Shown: one piece after another, positions 10,301 through 22,489 of the stretch
Position numbering within the stretch: the stretch's first letter is position 1
Layout: every line of letters begins with the position of its first letter
NCBI GenBank assembly: GCA_015680685.1
Contig: MNCI01019108.1
Span: forward strand, 532,792 to 594,791
Length of the DNA stretch: 62,000 nt
Source: Gnetum montanum
Taxonomy: Eukaryota > Streptophyta > Gnetopsida > Gnetales > Gnetaceae
Reading direction: 5' to 3'
Program-made: the position numbers and the translations under genes
The notes under the pieces: model-generated
Databases searched by the model: none
Told to the model about the DNA's origin: nothing
Seen by the model: only the letters and a program-made list of their open reading frames with translations

Positions 10301-11700
10301 TCCCTAATGATGTGAGACACCGAGGAAATACCAAATTTTTTAATGATTTTCTTGAAATTAATGTGGAATATTGAGGACATTGGCAATTATTAAGATGTTC
10401 TAGGGTAATTTCATTAATTCGAGAGGCATCATTAATGATAATGATGTGAACTTTAGCAATAAAAACTTGGCGGTTAAGAAAAAGGGAATGTAATGGTACA
10501 TTGGAATGTTAAAATTTAGAGGGATAATAGTAGGGAAAGAAAATCAATTGAAAATTAAGCTAAGGATAAGAAATGGTATATGTGAGCTCTGTCGTAAGTA
10601 AAGATCACAACAAAAATTACACAAGTGGATCCTCCCCATAGCAGGTTCCAACCTATAATACCCTTGTGTAACCACACTTAAAGTGTCCGTGGGTAGTAGA
10701 AGGGTTAAATGTAATCCGCACTAACTCCACAAAACACACACATGTAAATATCACCAGAATGAGATGAAAATTCTATGCTACACAGGACACGAGCTACAAT
10801 TACACGAACAGTGAGATGAGATGAACTATAGAAAGGGATCGTAGGGATTGGGACATGAGATAACTGACTTAGGGCACAATGAATCCTGCATGTAAAGCAT
10901 GATTAATATGTCATTAACCCATCATTCCAAGATCAGGACCAAGTCCATTCCTCTAATCAGTGACATCGCATTGTTTCATCTCATGGTGAGCAACTATGAG
11001 AGTACCATAACAACAAGGCGTACAATCACTTGGCGTTTAGTATAAGGGAGGAGTGATTTTTTTATGGCACTTTGTTTTTCTCTTTTTTTTTCTTTCTCTT
11101 TTCTTTTTTTTTCACTTTACTGAATCTAGAGAAGCCACCAACCTTCAGGCATGGATGCATGTCTTTCCAATGGGACCCCCTAGAATAGCCTTTGATTTTT
11201 GAGTGCCTGTTGATTTCTCTTACTCCCATTTTGCATTAGATCTACAAGGATCTTAGTACGACCACGTTGCATGATAACACCCATAGTCATCACCAAAGAG
11301 AATCTGCAAGTCCCCTTGATGTCACACCCTAATCATCCCTCTTGGTCCATCCTTCTTCATTCTAGGTACAATGAACAAAAAATTAATTTTAAGTTTAAGA
11401 ATTTCAAGAATATCACTGTACCCATGAACAGAACCTCTTATTTGTAGAGTGGATGAGTGGGTGTAATGGGCTCACTGTTCCAAATAATTAATCACTCATG
11501 ACTTAACAACATAGAACACACCTCAACCAATGATCCACATGAGTGTTTTATTCATAGATAAGATTACTTACAAAAATGTAAAAAGACAAAAACATAAAAG
11601 AGATAAAAAGATAAAACAAAAAGTTGAAAAATGAAAAACTGAAAAAAAAAGTTGTAAAATTAAAGAAAATTGAAAAATATTTATTAACCCTGTGTGTTAT
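10301..11700 (-). other. Non-coding internal region of element B between gag and aORF
   Basis: No supported gene. It aligns with 48720-50095 of element C. It contains a pyrimidine-rich tract near 11070-11115 and an A-rich tract at 11570-11680 just downstream of gag. Confidence 0.65.
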
Positions 11701-13683
11701 TTAGAATGGGGGATATCCCCCATAACTAAACAGTTGAGTATGGCAAGGATTAATAAATGAAGGATGAGGATCCTTGCATGTTGGAAGTATTGGGGCCTGA
11801 TCATACTTATCCCCTCGGGGTTCACACACTTGATGATAATGAGCATAGTGGGGCACTTTATGTGATGTAGTTCTCGGATAACGAGTTGATCCACTATGAT
11901 ATTTGTGACCATTAGATGGTATGCAAGGATTGGTTTGATGCCTCCCATGGTTGTGTTCATTGGGCTGTATGGTTGTTGGAGTGTTAGTTGGTGGCCTTGA
12001 TGAAGTTACATGAGGCGTTGGGTTCGAAGGTAAGGGTGCACCACAGTGTGGGACTTGTGTTGGGTTGGAAGATGCAGTGGCCTCTAAATTATGTTGTCCC
12101 TTCTTACGGTCGTGTTTAAAGAAGGGGCGCTTTGGATGTTGAGGAGGTTTCTCACTGCTATTGGTAGTAGTAGCACAAGTGTTGTTCGTGGGTTGTTGCT
12201 GTGGCACAAACACCTTAGAAACATTTGGTGGCACTATGGAAGGAGGGAAAGGATGAGAATGTTGAAATTTAGGAGGAGTATAAGGTGCACAAGGTGGTGG
12301 TTGTGTTGGAGGCATAGGTTGATAGTATTGAGGAGAATGATACTGTGGTGAGATAAAGTATGTTAGCCCAGTTGAAAAAACAAGATGTTGAACTTGATAA
12401 GCATTTGGATTCAGACAATATGAAGGGTGCCTCTAGTTTAGGGGTGGTCTCCCCCATGACTGGGGTTGTTGCCACTGTGATCGAACACAGTATCTCTGTA
12501 CAAACTCTGGATGTAACGTGTTTTCCCAATGCTCATGTAAATGTAACAATATTGAGCATTAGCCCTTGGGGTTATCATACAGGCACATGTTGCATTCATA
12601 TGTATGATTGGCAGTTGAGCTCTTATTTTTCTTATTCCTTCTTTCTGAATGTCTAATTTTTTGTCCTGCTTCTTGGGTTGTCAAAACTCTATCTCCAATA
12701 AGATCGATATATTCTCCACACTTTTTGTATGTCCATTCCAGCATCTTATTGATCTTTGCCTCGACTTCTTCTAATGTTTGTTGTGTTGGAAAAGATGATG
12801 TTTCCACCTTGAAATTGGTTGATTTCTCCTTTTTATGATTATGGACCTTTGTTAAGTTGAGATTTTGGTCCCGTTGATGTTTTTCAACACTCTCCCATCT
12901 AGCCATATCTCCTTCTTCTTTTGCTACCTGTTTAATAAGCTCTTGGACTTAATGGGTTTGTAGGGCATATAGTTGACCTTGGGCATACATTCCTAAGGTC
13001 TCTCTTGCTTCATTACATAGCCCATCAATGATATGGTACATTAGCCTTTCCTTGGAAAACCCATGGCCTGGATAGTTTTTTAACAATGCGTAATATCTTT
13101 CTAAGGCCATTTCCAAGGGTTCATGTTATGCTTGTTTTCATCCTTGGATTTGTTTCCCCAAGGCTGACACTTTTGCGTAGGTTTGATATTTTTCGTTAAA
13201 TACTTCTACCATTGTTGACCAACGTCATATCGAGTTTGGTTTTAATGATCTATACCATACTTTTGCTTGGTCAACGAGTGTCATTGGGAAGAGCTTACAT
13301 TTTTGCCACCCGTTATCAATGTTGTTCCATGTGCAAGCATCGTAGAAGGCTTGTAAATGTTGATGCAGATCTAAGTCATAGCCTCCTGAAAATTTGGGAA
13401 AGTTGTTTAAATTGAGCCTGGGTAGACGACTCTCTTTACAATGCCTACGTGAGATTTGAACAGCCTCTTGTATTTGCGTTAGGCTTGTAGTGGCCAATAG
13501 GGGTTCATCGTCATCGGGTAAGTTATGCTTTCATGTGTTGGGATGACGTTGTTTCCATTCATGTTTATAAGAAACCCCTACTTCAGGTTGTATACTCCAA
13601 TCTTCATCGTCATATAGTTCGTTGGTTCTCCAATGAACTTCCTCACTAAGTGTGGTGTTATTATTATCTTGTAGGAGAGGCAT
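11701..13683 (-). pseudogene. gag: gag of element B (capsid/nucleocapsid protein), frameshifted
   Basis: Start MPLLQDNNN at 13683 matches the C gag start (MSLRQDDNN). The N-terminal Retrotrans_gag-type domain is readable at 13225-13497 (PRLNLNNFPKFSGGYDLDLH, KVWYRSLKPN). The frame then shifts several times. The last 204 codons (11701-12315) are open again and proline-rich. They end in FSYGGYPPF, the same end as in C. The product would assemble the cytoplasmic particle that packages element RNA; this copy cannot make an intact protein. Confidence 0.85.
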
Positions 13684-13809
13684 TGTTGTGAAGTTGTGTG
13701 TGAATTTGAATGTGACTTTTTAATAATTATTTCTTCTTCCTAAGAGATATATCGTTAAGTCCTATATAGTGACCTTATATGATATAACTAATCTAGATAA
13801 CTAGCACCA

Positions 13810-13829
13810 TCCCCGAAAACGGTGCCTAT
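13810..13829 (-). promoter_or_regulatory. PBS of element B, tRNA-Asp type
   Basis: On the minus strand GGCACCGTTTTCGGGGATGG follows the LTR. It matches the tRNA-Asp PBS of element C except for a few changes. The LTR starts one base away, at 13830. Confidence 0.75.
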
Positions 13830-14661
13830 GATGAGTGGCGAGGTACCCCGACACTCAACCATATGAATACGAGTGTTCTCATGCGCAATCTGGTTGAACT
13901 CCGCAGATAGACTAGTTGTGGCACCTAGATAGTTATCCTTAGGTCGTATTTCGCTGTCTTCCCACTTGGACTAGTATTATATTTGTCACGTATGGTTTAG
14001 TCTAGAGTGAGGTGTATGATGTGTTCCTTATCTAAGGCTACTCCTGAAGGAAATGGAAAATAATATTAACTAAGCTAAGCTAGGAGGGAAAGGGTAAGAA
14101 AATCTAATCTAGCCTAAGTGCGATGAGCATTCATTCCTTGATCATCTGTACACATCTTAGACTTCGTGCACGACTACCACTGGGATTACCAAGCGTAGAC
14201 CCTAGGTATGCCACTGGGTTACCAAGTAGTCACACTTAAATGCTCGTAATCAAGTCATACTCATTCCCCATTACTAGGAGATAAGGGTGAGAGAGACAAA
14301 TTAGGAAAGCAGTAAATAACATTTAAATAAACAAATAAATAACAAAGTGAATGCTGCAATTATGAAGTAATCTCGATCTTTATTGTTGGTCATGTGTGTG
14401 TCCAAGTACATCACACTCGAATAAAGGATGCCATACAATTACATTCACCACACTGCGGGCAAACACGGGAAAATAATCTATCTCTGGAGGGATCAAACTG
14501 CCAGAGCTTCACTACTCCTATTCTATTGTGATGAACAAGGGAGAGTCACTTCTTATTTATAGACATTGCGATGGACTGTGATATCGCGTACGCGATATCG
14601 CAGGGGAAGACGCGATATCGTGTACACGATATCGCAGCCCATGCGATATCACGTCCCATCA
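13830..14661 (-). repeat. 5' LTR of element B (832 bp)
   Basis: It runs from TGATGAGTGG to CCCATCA. Palindrome units at 14579-14652, TATTTATA at 14554-14561 and AATAAA (minus) at 14379-14384 give the same promoter and poly(A) layout as in A and C. Next to it lies ACTTC, the second TSD copy. Confidence 0.92.
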
Positions 14662-15000
14662 ACTTCCATCTCAAATATTTAATCAAGATCATGTGTAACC
14701 TTCTACATCACTGATTCCATTCCTTTCATAAATAAGACTACTATCCCATAACTATTACCTCTTCAATTCTTGTGGCTTCCATCTCTCCTTTCATTTTCTC
14801 TATATCATTTATTCATCATTATTTTATAATTCCTACGAGGAATTTATCCCTTAGTTAACCCTAAATCTAACCATCATTATCTTGCTTATTTTAAGCCATT
14901 ATTAGTAAATTATTCATCTACATCAGAAATGAGCATTTAATCTATGTCCAATTGGGGGCATTCTAGTTGGGATGCATTATTATTTGCAACAACATCATCC
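14662..15000. other. Host DNA between element B and solo LTR I
   Basis: It begins with the TSD copy ACTTC and ends with CATCC, the TSD of LTR I. A Ser/Pro-rich frame continues from 6490 across B with scattered stops. Nothing recognisable. Confidence 0.4.
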
Positions 15001-15259
15001 TGTTGACCTTTTGATATTCCAAAACCTTAAGGAAAATGGAGAATAAAGACTGTTGGTTGTGGTTGTTGTGTTTATAGGACAAGAACAGGTACTCCACATT
15101 ATGGACAAGAACTCAAGGAAGCATGGCTACTAAGACAAAAGAATTCATAGGCAAAAGATGAGAGCATGGACATGTACAAAGACTAAAAACTAAATGAAGA
15201 TGCTCCAAGGATTGAAAAGAAGCTAAATCAATGAGAGAAAGCCTAAGGAACTAGAGCTC

Positions 15260-15450
15260 AAAAGTTGCGAAGATGTCTCTAAGAAAAAAAATACGTCTTG
15301 GCTGAGAGGAGTGCATTCACAAGAAGACATCTCTCAAAAATAAGATATGTCTCCTTTTAGAAAAAAAAATCTCCCTAGAGACATCCCATTTTGAAAGGAG
15401 ACATCTCCTTAGAGTTGAAGTTGAATTCAGAGAGATGTCCTGATCTCGAA
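15260..15450 (+). repeat. Repeated GAGATGTCTC / GACATCTC motifs inside solo LTR I
   Basis: Variants of GAGATGTCTC, AGACATCTCT and GACATCTCCTT recur six or more times in 190 bases, in both orientations. In a U3 region such clusters often hold promoter elements, but no function can be read here. Confidence 0.5.
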
Positions 15451-15788
15451 TGAGATGTCTACATTAGTTGTTGGATAGCTGTTGCATGATTTCTAAGGTG
15501 TTTTTGGAAACTTTGATGCTATAAGAAGACTTCAAATTCTTGAGTATTATGTAAGAATTATCAACATCAAAGCCATCATTATCTATCTTATGTTGTTTTA
15601 CTTGTGTACTTAAATTGTCATATCATTTGTTTGATTGAGAGTGGAATTGTGCTTCATTGTACAAGGATTTGTAATTTGAGTTACATGCATTCCTTGTTTT
15701 TCTTTTTCTTTCTTTATTGGCTTGTGGGGTTGATGTGCTTCTTACAAGAAGGCATTTGTATTGAGCTTATCGAGATCCTATGGGATAG

Positions 15789-16085
15789 AGTGGTTTTGTA
15801 GCATCAAAACACTTTGGAGCAGAGCTCAATTTTGTAAAGGTTATGGGATTCTTGAAACCACATTCGGAGCTTGTTGGAACCTTGCAGGGTTGAGTGGTTT
15901 CACAACAATGAAATACTTTGGAGTAGAGCTTAAAGCTTGTATAGGGTGTGATGTCCTTTAAACCACATTTTGAACTTGTTGGGACTTTGCAAGGTTGAGA
16001 AATTTTGCGACAATGAAATGCTTCATAGCAGAGCTCAAATCTTGTAAATGTTGTGGTGTTCTCTAAACGACATTTTGGAAGAAAC
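15789..16085 (+). repeat. Tandem triplication, unit 104-105 bp, inside solo LTR I
   Basis: Three copies start at 15789, 15893 and 15998. Shared landmarks are GGTTGAGTGGTTT, ACTTTGGAGYAGAGCT and AAACCACATT. The third copy is shorter and more diverged. The overlapping frames here are by-products of the repeat. Confidence 0.75.
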
Positions 16086-16237
16086 AAAGTTCAAAGGTGT
16101 GTAAGGAATCTATCCTCTAAATGTGGACTACCCAAGTTAGGGAACCATGTAGATTTTATGTTTAATTTGATGGCTAGAACTTGTTTTAATTGGGGAACTT
16201 ATTCAACCCCCCTTCTAAGTTCTTGATTTTCACATCC

Positions 16238-18899
16238 ATCATCATGTAATAGGTGTGCTCTAAACTTATCTTATTTACATCTATTTTTTACCATTACATT
16301 TTTTAATCTCTTCCCATTTTCTCTTCTTTTTGTGTATCATAGTAGCACATAAATCATGAACTATCACTAGCCTCAAATTGCAAACCAAATCTCTCATACC
16401 AAGTGTAACGACATTACTTTGGGAAATCACCACTTGGCATCATCCAAGAGTCCCAAAGTAGTCACATGTTTTAAAGTAGACTCAAGGTGAACTACGCCTC
16501 AATGTTTACAATAGTTTCATGCACAACATAAGTGCACATAACATGTTAGTCCATATGTTAGAAGTGTAGCAAGTATGCCTTATGAAATCATATAAGCAAC
16601 ACACATACATATGATCACAAGAAGCATAAGCAATCACACAAGAGATACCTTTCTTGTAGAAGAGCTAAGATGTGTTCCTATTCTAATGCATCTAGTCCTA
16701 AGTCCTACTTCGAAAAGAAGGGTGGTGTCTTGAGCTAGAGAGACGAAGACTCCTTAACAAGACTACATATTCTTTTAATAAGATTCATAAAAGAATTAGG
16801 TTCATGTAGTTATTTAATGATGGTTGTAATGGCATGGAACCTATGAGAATTTTCACATTCCTCAAACCCTCATTTCAAAGGGAAACAAACTTCGATCAAC
16901 CAACAAGGCTTGTTTGTCTACACCATATCAGTGTCACCTATAGCATATGTACATAAAAGCATCAATGCCATTGCATTACATTTAGCACATGACCTTAGCT
17001 AACCAAAAATGAACTTTGAGCTTCTACATCTAGATCTTATGGATTTTGGATAATCCTATGCCTATAAATACTAGGTTCTAACATCAATTCAATATTGACT
17101 TCTTGAAATTCATTGTAATTTATTAAATTTTGAGAGATTTAGTGTGTGAGCACCTACATTAACTGCATCATCTGCGAGCTCCTTATCCATCTTAGCATCC
17201 CTTGTAGCTCATGACCTTAGTCTTAGTGCTTGTGTCACTAGTAGGAAATATGAACACATTAATGTCATCATCAACATCACCCAAGCTAATGTTAGCATCA
17301 TCCACTACAGTGCCAATGTCAACATCTTTTACTTTAGTGCTAACATTAGTATCATTTTCTACAGTGCTAGTGTTAGTATCACATGCTACAGGTACCAACA
17401 TTACCTAAATAACAGTTCATGGAAATGACCTTGTTTGATCCTTGAATCAATCTTGAAAACTTTTGATAGGATTTCCCTTTATCTACCAATCTATAAGGCA
17501 CCAAAAAACATCATTTAAGCCTTATTTTTTCTTATAACTCAAGACAGTTTGTCAATTTAAATCTCCAATCACTTTTATTAATCATTATAGCTCCTAGCCC
17601 ACCTTAGGAAGCAAATTTTGTTATCTTATCAATAAATCATCTTCGTTTATTTGGAAGGAAAGATTAAGACCTTTCTCACACATATATCTTTTATTTATTA
17701 TCCATTTCATGATTTATTAATTATCATAAGTATACTCACATCATTTAAGTTTTACTCATAATGCTTAGGTTTTATTGATTTTAATTTCATTGCTATTTAT
17801 TGATTCCCCTACCATTTCTAGATCATCGGTGGTAGGTTAAGTCCATATTTGATTATAGGTTTGTACTTATTTATTTTGTAATTGTTAATATAATCAAGGG
17901 CTATATCATTCCAAAGACCATTTATGTTTATAGATTAGATACTTAACATCTGATTTCTGGAGGTGTTCTTGTAGGATTATGAGAGAGTAATTTTATAGAA
18001 ATAACATGAAACACTTGAACACCCAATTGAAAACCCCTCACGACTACAAAGAAGATCTTTCCTCGAAGAGAATATTCAGTTGAAAGAGTAAAGAGAAATG
18101 CAATGTGAGAAGAGGTATAGGGAGAATTATTTTTCAAATCAGATCTACACTCAATATGCTGATGATCTAGAGAAAGAATGATAAGATACGAAGTCCTAGA
18201 TGGGGATTGAATATACAGACGATATAATAATGATAGTATAGTAGATTAGATTATCAAGAGCAAATCAATGAATCAAATCAAATTAAAATCCTAGGAGAAT
18301 GATGTAGCAATGATGATGTAACTTTCAATCAAACACTCAATCTTCTAACCTTTGTTGTTATCCAACCAATGCAAATTATTGATCAAAAGTCAATGTCAAT
18401 ATTTCCAATCCAATGTGATGATTGAATGTGTACCTTGGGTTTACTTAATCATTCAATATCTAGGTAAATTCTTTTATAAGCTTCACATTCAAGAAATCTT
18501 TCTATATCAAATTAAAGTTAGGTAAATATCTAGGATTGAATTTTTTTATTTACTTTAATAGGTATTAATACTTCAAAGTTGGAACATTTATCCTATAATG
18601 GCTAATACGTTTATTGGACATTTGGAATGTTCTAGGATGTCTACCCTAAGAGTTGGTTTGCTTATGCATAGGTGTCCATCTTCTAACTTGGATGTCCATC
18701 TTGTACCCTAAGTGGAAGATGCCCTCAAAAATATTACATAAAAATAAGCATCATAGGTTCATAAAGTAATAAGTAAAACATAAAATTCTAAATCTCTAAA
18801 AATAAATACATAACTATAGCTATAGATTACAAATATATAGGAGTGTCTAGGTCCTAATGCTAGAGCTCACAGGCATGGTTTTCATTCTCCTTTCCTCAT
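16238..18899. other. Unassigned AT-rich DNA
   Basis: No gene supported. On the minus strand TGGTATGAGAGA (16390-16401) resembles the initiator-tRNA-Met PBS of other Gypsy/Copia elements and is followed on the plus strand by TGTAACGACATT, like the end of a Tekay-type LTR, so an old minus-strand element may end here. A 27-bp minisatellite lies at 17255-17389. The remainder shows nothing I recognise. Confidence 0.35.
17192..17401 (-). repeat. 27-bp minisatellite, five units, in a 69-codon frame
   Basis: Between 17255 and 17389 five 27-bp units follow each other without gaps. In the minus-strand frame each encodes nine residues of the pattern D-x-N-x-S-T-V-x-x (DTNTSTVEN, DTNVSTKVK, DVDIGTVVD). 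The unit length keeps the frame open. Too short and isolated to call a gene. Confidence 0.6.
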
Positions 18900-20660
18900 T
18901 TTTTGACATCATGAAAAAAGATGAAAATAGTCTTAAATGCACTTAATCTAAATCCTCATCATGCTACTTTAGTTTTCTATACTATTCATCATTATCATCA
19001 TTGTTAAAAGTATGAGGGTCTTTCTCTGAATCCACTAACTCAAGTACAACTTCCTATTGTTACCAAAGATGAAGCTTCTCTTGAAGTCTAGCCTATGCAA
19101 TGTCTTATAAGCATGAGATCCATCATGAAACTAGTATCACTATTCAATATTTATTAATGAAATACTAAAAAAACTATCCATAACACCCTAGATGAAAGGA
19201 TCATCATATGTCTTCTATCTCTTAGAAGATAACCCCTCCTCAAATTGTATCTCTAGCTAAATATCATGAGGATCATGACACTAATCCTCATACCTCTACT
19301 ACTTCCCCTATTGATGTGCTTTTCCTACTAGTGTTATATTCTCATTAGAATTATTAATCATGCCTTAATCATAACACTTAGATGCACCAATGTTAGATTT
19401 ATGAACATGAGGAACTTACTCCTCAGCCCATGCAAATTTTTTAACTAGCTTATGATCTAAAATGGGAAGAAGGTTCCCTTGCTATGAGGTGCTAGCTTGT
19501 CTCCTCTCATACCTCTTAATTCATCTTTCCAACTTGGATAAGTTGTGGCCTATTTTGTTAAACGTCTTGGAAAAGGCTTACATGTCCTTGTTTAGAGTTG
19601 AATCAAGCTAATCTCTAATTGACTTATAATGAGAGAGGTGAGGTTTAGTACCTTTGGATATAGATGATGCTTCTATTTCTTAGCCATGACCACCTTGCTT
19701 CTTTGAATGGAATTTTAGGAATGTCAGTCTTCTCATTGTTAATAATGAGGCTAATTAGAAATGGATGCTCAAAAGCTTAGGCTTTGGCATTCTCAAACAT
19801 GATATTTCTATTGATAATGTACTCGAAATCTAACTTCACTCTAGCTAGCAAGCAACAGAGGATCAAATTTTGTTGGGAAATTAGGTGATAATAACTTCCA
19901 TATTTTACTATAAGATTGTAATAATGATGAGTGATATGATTGATGCATTTGCTATCATCTCTACCCTATAAACCTTATTCTTTATGACATAATTATGATT
20001 ACCAAATAACATTAAATAGAAATCCTTCTTAGACACAACGAATGTTGTGTTTGTAAAAATGTCAATAAGAGAGTTCACCTACAATCTATATGATCCAAAT
20101 GCATCAAACCTTAGCAATTCACTGATCAAAATAGAAGTAACTACAATAATAGTTTCATTAACCAAAGTGGTAAATATCCTAGTATTCACATCCATGTCAT
20201 GAATGTTATATATGAACTCTCTAATCATGACCTATATAATAATGAACCTTGATATGTCCAAGAGTGTTCATTATTCATCTAAAGATTTGAACTCTCTAAT
20301 AATCTAAGATTTTATGTAGTGTTTGAAATCAAGAACCCTCTCTACTATAATGAAGACTTTCTAATGGGATTCATAAATCTTCTTAACTACCTCTGGTGTA
20401 TAGAAGGGTTTGTATTCTCTTTCTTCCAAATGGGATGATCATCCCTCATCAAATATTACTCTACCATTGCTAGATCTACTCCTTTAGAATCAATGTGAGT
20501 TCTCTTTTGTTCTTACCATACTACTTTCACTTCACTCCTTATTCTTCCTCCTTGGCTCCTTTGATGTTGAATCTCTTTAATGTACGCAAAATGATAAAAT
20601 AAGGATGTATAAGACCTTTTGTTGCAAAATCATAAAGTTTAAAGTGACTTTTTCCCATAG
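18900..20660 (-). pseudogene. Degenerate accessory frame of Copia element G, Transposase_32-like
   Basis: On the minus strand a broken frame reads REFIYNIHDMDVNTRIFTT, then ETIIVVTSILISELLRF near 20100-20235. This resembles the EFY...V.G..I...S..I...L core of plant 'putative transposon protein' domains. Further on (about 19400-19700) come a Lys/Glu-rich stretch and LSKLERRIKRYERR. Stops are frequent and mostly of the C-to-T type. It sits between Copia gag remnants (21190-21571) and unassigned DNA, where integrase would be expected. Assignment to element G is by position only. Confidence 0.4.
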
Positions 20661-21189
20661 CTATGGCTAGGACATTTCATAAACAAGGTGGACCTCATAG
20701 GGATCCTATTAGGATGTTCCACTAAAGGGAACTTGTGCATAGGTAGTATGTTCCACATATAAGGTGGATGTTCCATGTATATTGAGATCTATTTTTAGAG
20801 ACATCTATGGGTAATCACATGCCTTGAAAATGAGCTACAAGAGCTAGGAAATAAGGTGAATTCAAAAGAAAGTATAAAATAATAAAAAGAAAACATAAAA
20901 CCTAACCACCCTACCCTACTAGCTAAGAGGAGATTTACCTTAGCTTGGTTTGAAATGATTCAAAATTTAACATCATGTAGAAATGATGTGGGGTGAGTTA
21001 CCTTTTATTTATCCTTGCTTTTCCATGGTGTGTTCCATTCTATTCATTTCTTTCTAGCTTCCTTAGTGTATTTTTCCTTGTAGGTCTTTGATCTTCATCT
21101 TTATCTTACCTTCCTTAAAGATCTTCTTTAGGTAGGTTTCCATCTTTTTGTTGTATATGCCCACAAGATATTTCTACTATGTCTCTCCA

Positions 21190-21571
21190 TAGGAATCAAG
21201 TAAGATGCATCATGGAATTCAAGATTTCTAGATGAATAATGAACCTTGATATGTCCAACTTAATGAAAATAAAACCAAACTTTGAATCTATGAAATCTTG
21301 GAAAAATAAAATGATTATATATATATTATTTTCTTTTGCTTCATTGAAATGGCTTGCCATGATGGGTTTGTGACCTAGCCCACTCTTGTCATTAAAGCTT
21401 ATTCCTTATTAAAGCATATGATCTAATAATATCCTATCGAGGGTAGATTTTCTAATAACATGTCTTTCTTGTTTAACCTTCTTTCGTAATTCTTTAGCCT
21501 CTTTCTTAAGTAACATATTTTATATTAGAAATAAGATGTTGAGCTTTTTAAGCTCCTTTTCCTTATGATTA
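21190..21571 (-). pseudogene. gag: Copia gag remnant of element G, 3' part
   Basis: Minus-strand frames read KSTLDRILLDHML then FNDKSGLGHKP, a signature typical of plant Copia gag, followed by a zinc-knuckle relic in which G-H-I-K-V-H remain but the cysteines are replaced by Trp, Phe and Tyr. It continues the gag piece at 37690-38884. Copia element F separates them. Confidence 0.55.
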
Positions 21572-22466
21572 TGTTGAAGGAATTTTAGATAGCAAAAGAA
21601 TTGCTTAGTTATCTTGAATTCATAATGAATAAGCTAAGAAAATTTTTATTTTTAGAAACTGTAGGAATTTATCTACAATTTGGAAACAAGAAGTACTACA
21701 AAGATATCTGAAAGCTAAGGTTATGTTATGTTCTTTTCAACCTATCAAAAATCATGATAACTTTGATAAATAATAACTCAAACATTGTTGCATTTCTAAT
21801 GGTAAAATTTCAATTAAAAATTTTCATTAATATTAGCTTTTAAATAAATCTAGAATCAAATAAAATTATTGTGAGATGAGGGATAAATGAACAAATCATT
21901 GGTCATCGTTATTTGTAGTAAAATTTTAGGACTTAGAAAATATACCAAATCTCAAAGCAAATATCTCCCAAACTGCAATGATATTGAAATGATTCATTAA
22001 CTAAATGTAACCACCCATTCTAGCTTTCAAGTAAACATAGACTCACTAAAACATATTGTGAAATGACTAAAATATGATCAAAATAGTGAATGCCCTTAAT
22101 TCTAACTATTCAACATCCAATATTGAGTAAATAATGATGAATGATGTTGATGAATTGATGAGTTTATAAAAGACTGATGAATTGATGATAAAATAGCAAA
22201 ACCCTTGCTGAAATTACATTAATGATTCTTTGATAAAAATTTCAAAGAGATGCCTTGGATATATATATGTGATAAGTGGAAAAAATTTTAGTAAAAATAA
22301 CACAATATAGCAGTAATGATAAAATAACCCTAAAAATTATATATATATATGGATTAGGGCCAAAATAATATTATAAGTATTCATCAATCTAAAAATATTT
22401 TATATTTTATTAAATTAAACTCTTAAAAAATAATAAATTATTGTCTTCTACTCTAAAAAACCAACA
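21572..22466 (-). repeat. 3' LTR of Copia element F
   Basis: It begins TGTTGAAGG and ends CCAACA on the plus strand. It aligns through its length with 36795-37689. The inner end is followed by a purine tract on the minus strand (22467-22490, AAGGAGGAAT), fitting a PPT. It contains (AT)n runs near 22258 and 22340. Confidence 0.75.
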
Positions 22467-22489
22467 ATTCCTCCTTAGGGTGGAAGGCA

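Larger units (their letters stand above)
6491..14661 (-). mobile_element. Element B: complete but decayed pol-less Athila-like LTR element (8171 bp)
   Basis: Reading on the minus strand: 5' LTR 13830-14661, PBS 13810-13829, gag pseudogene 13683-11701, non-coding region, internal promoter, aORF pseudogene 9796-7448, PPT 7294-7310, 3' LTR 6491-7293. TSDs are ACTTC on both sides. No protease, reverse transcriptase or integrase motif exists between gag and aORF. B differs from C by many transitions and several indels, so it is the older copy, yet its gag ends at the same unusual C-terminus. The pol-less structure therefore predates the split of B and C. Confidence 0.92.
15001..16232 (+). mobile_element. 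Element I: solo Copia-type LTR (1232 bp)
   Basis: It starts TGTTGACC, ends TTTTCA, and is bracketed by CATCC at 14996-15000 and 16233-16237, a perfect 5-bp TSD. Near the 3' end, TATTCAACCCCCCTTCT resembles the C-rich run usually found just before the PBS in SIRE-like Copia elements, which sets the plus orientation. No internal domain follows, so it looks like a solo LTR left by LTR-LTR recombination. Confidence 0.7.

Noticed and set aside
22250-22360. TATATATA runs as promoters
   Set aside because: They are AT microsatellite inside the Copia F LTR and repeat in the other LTR (37485, 37565); no initiator context can be assigned.
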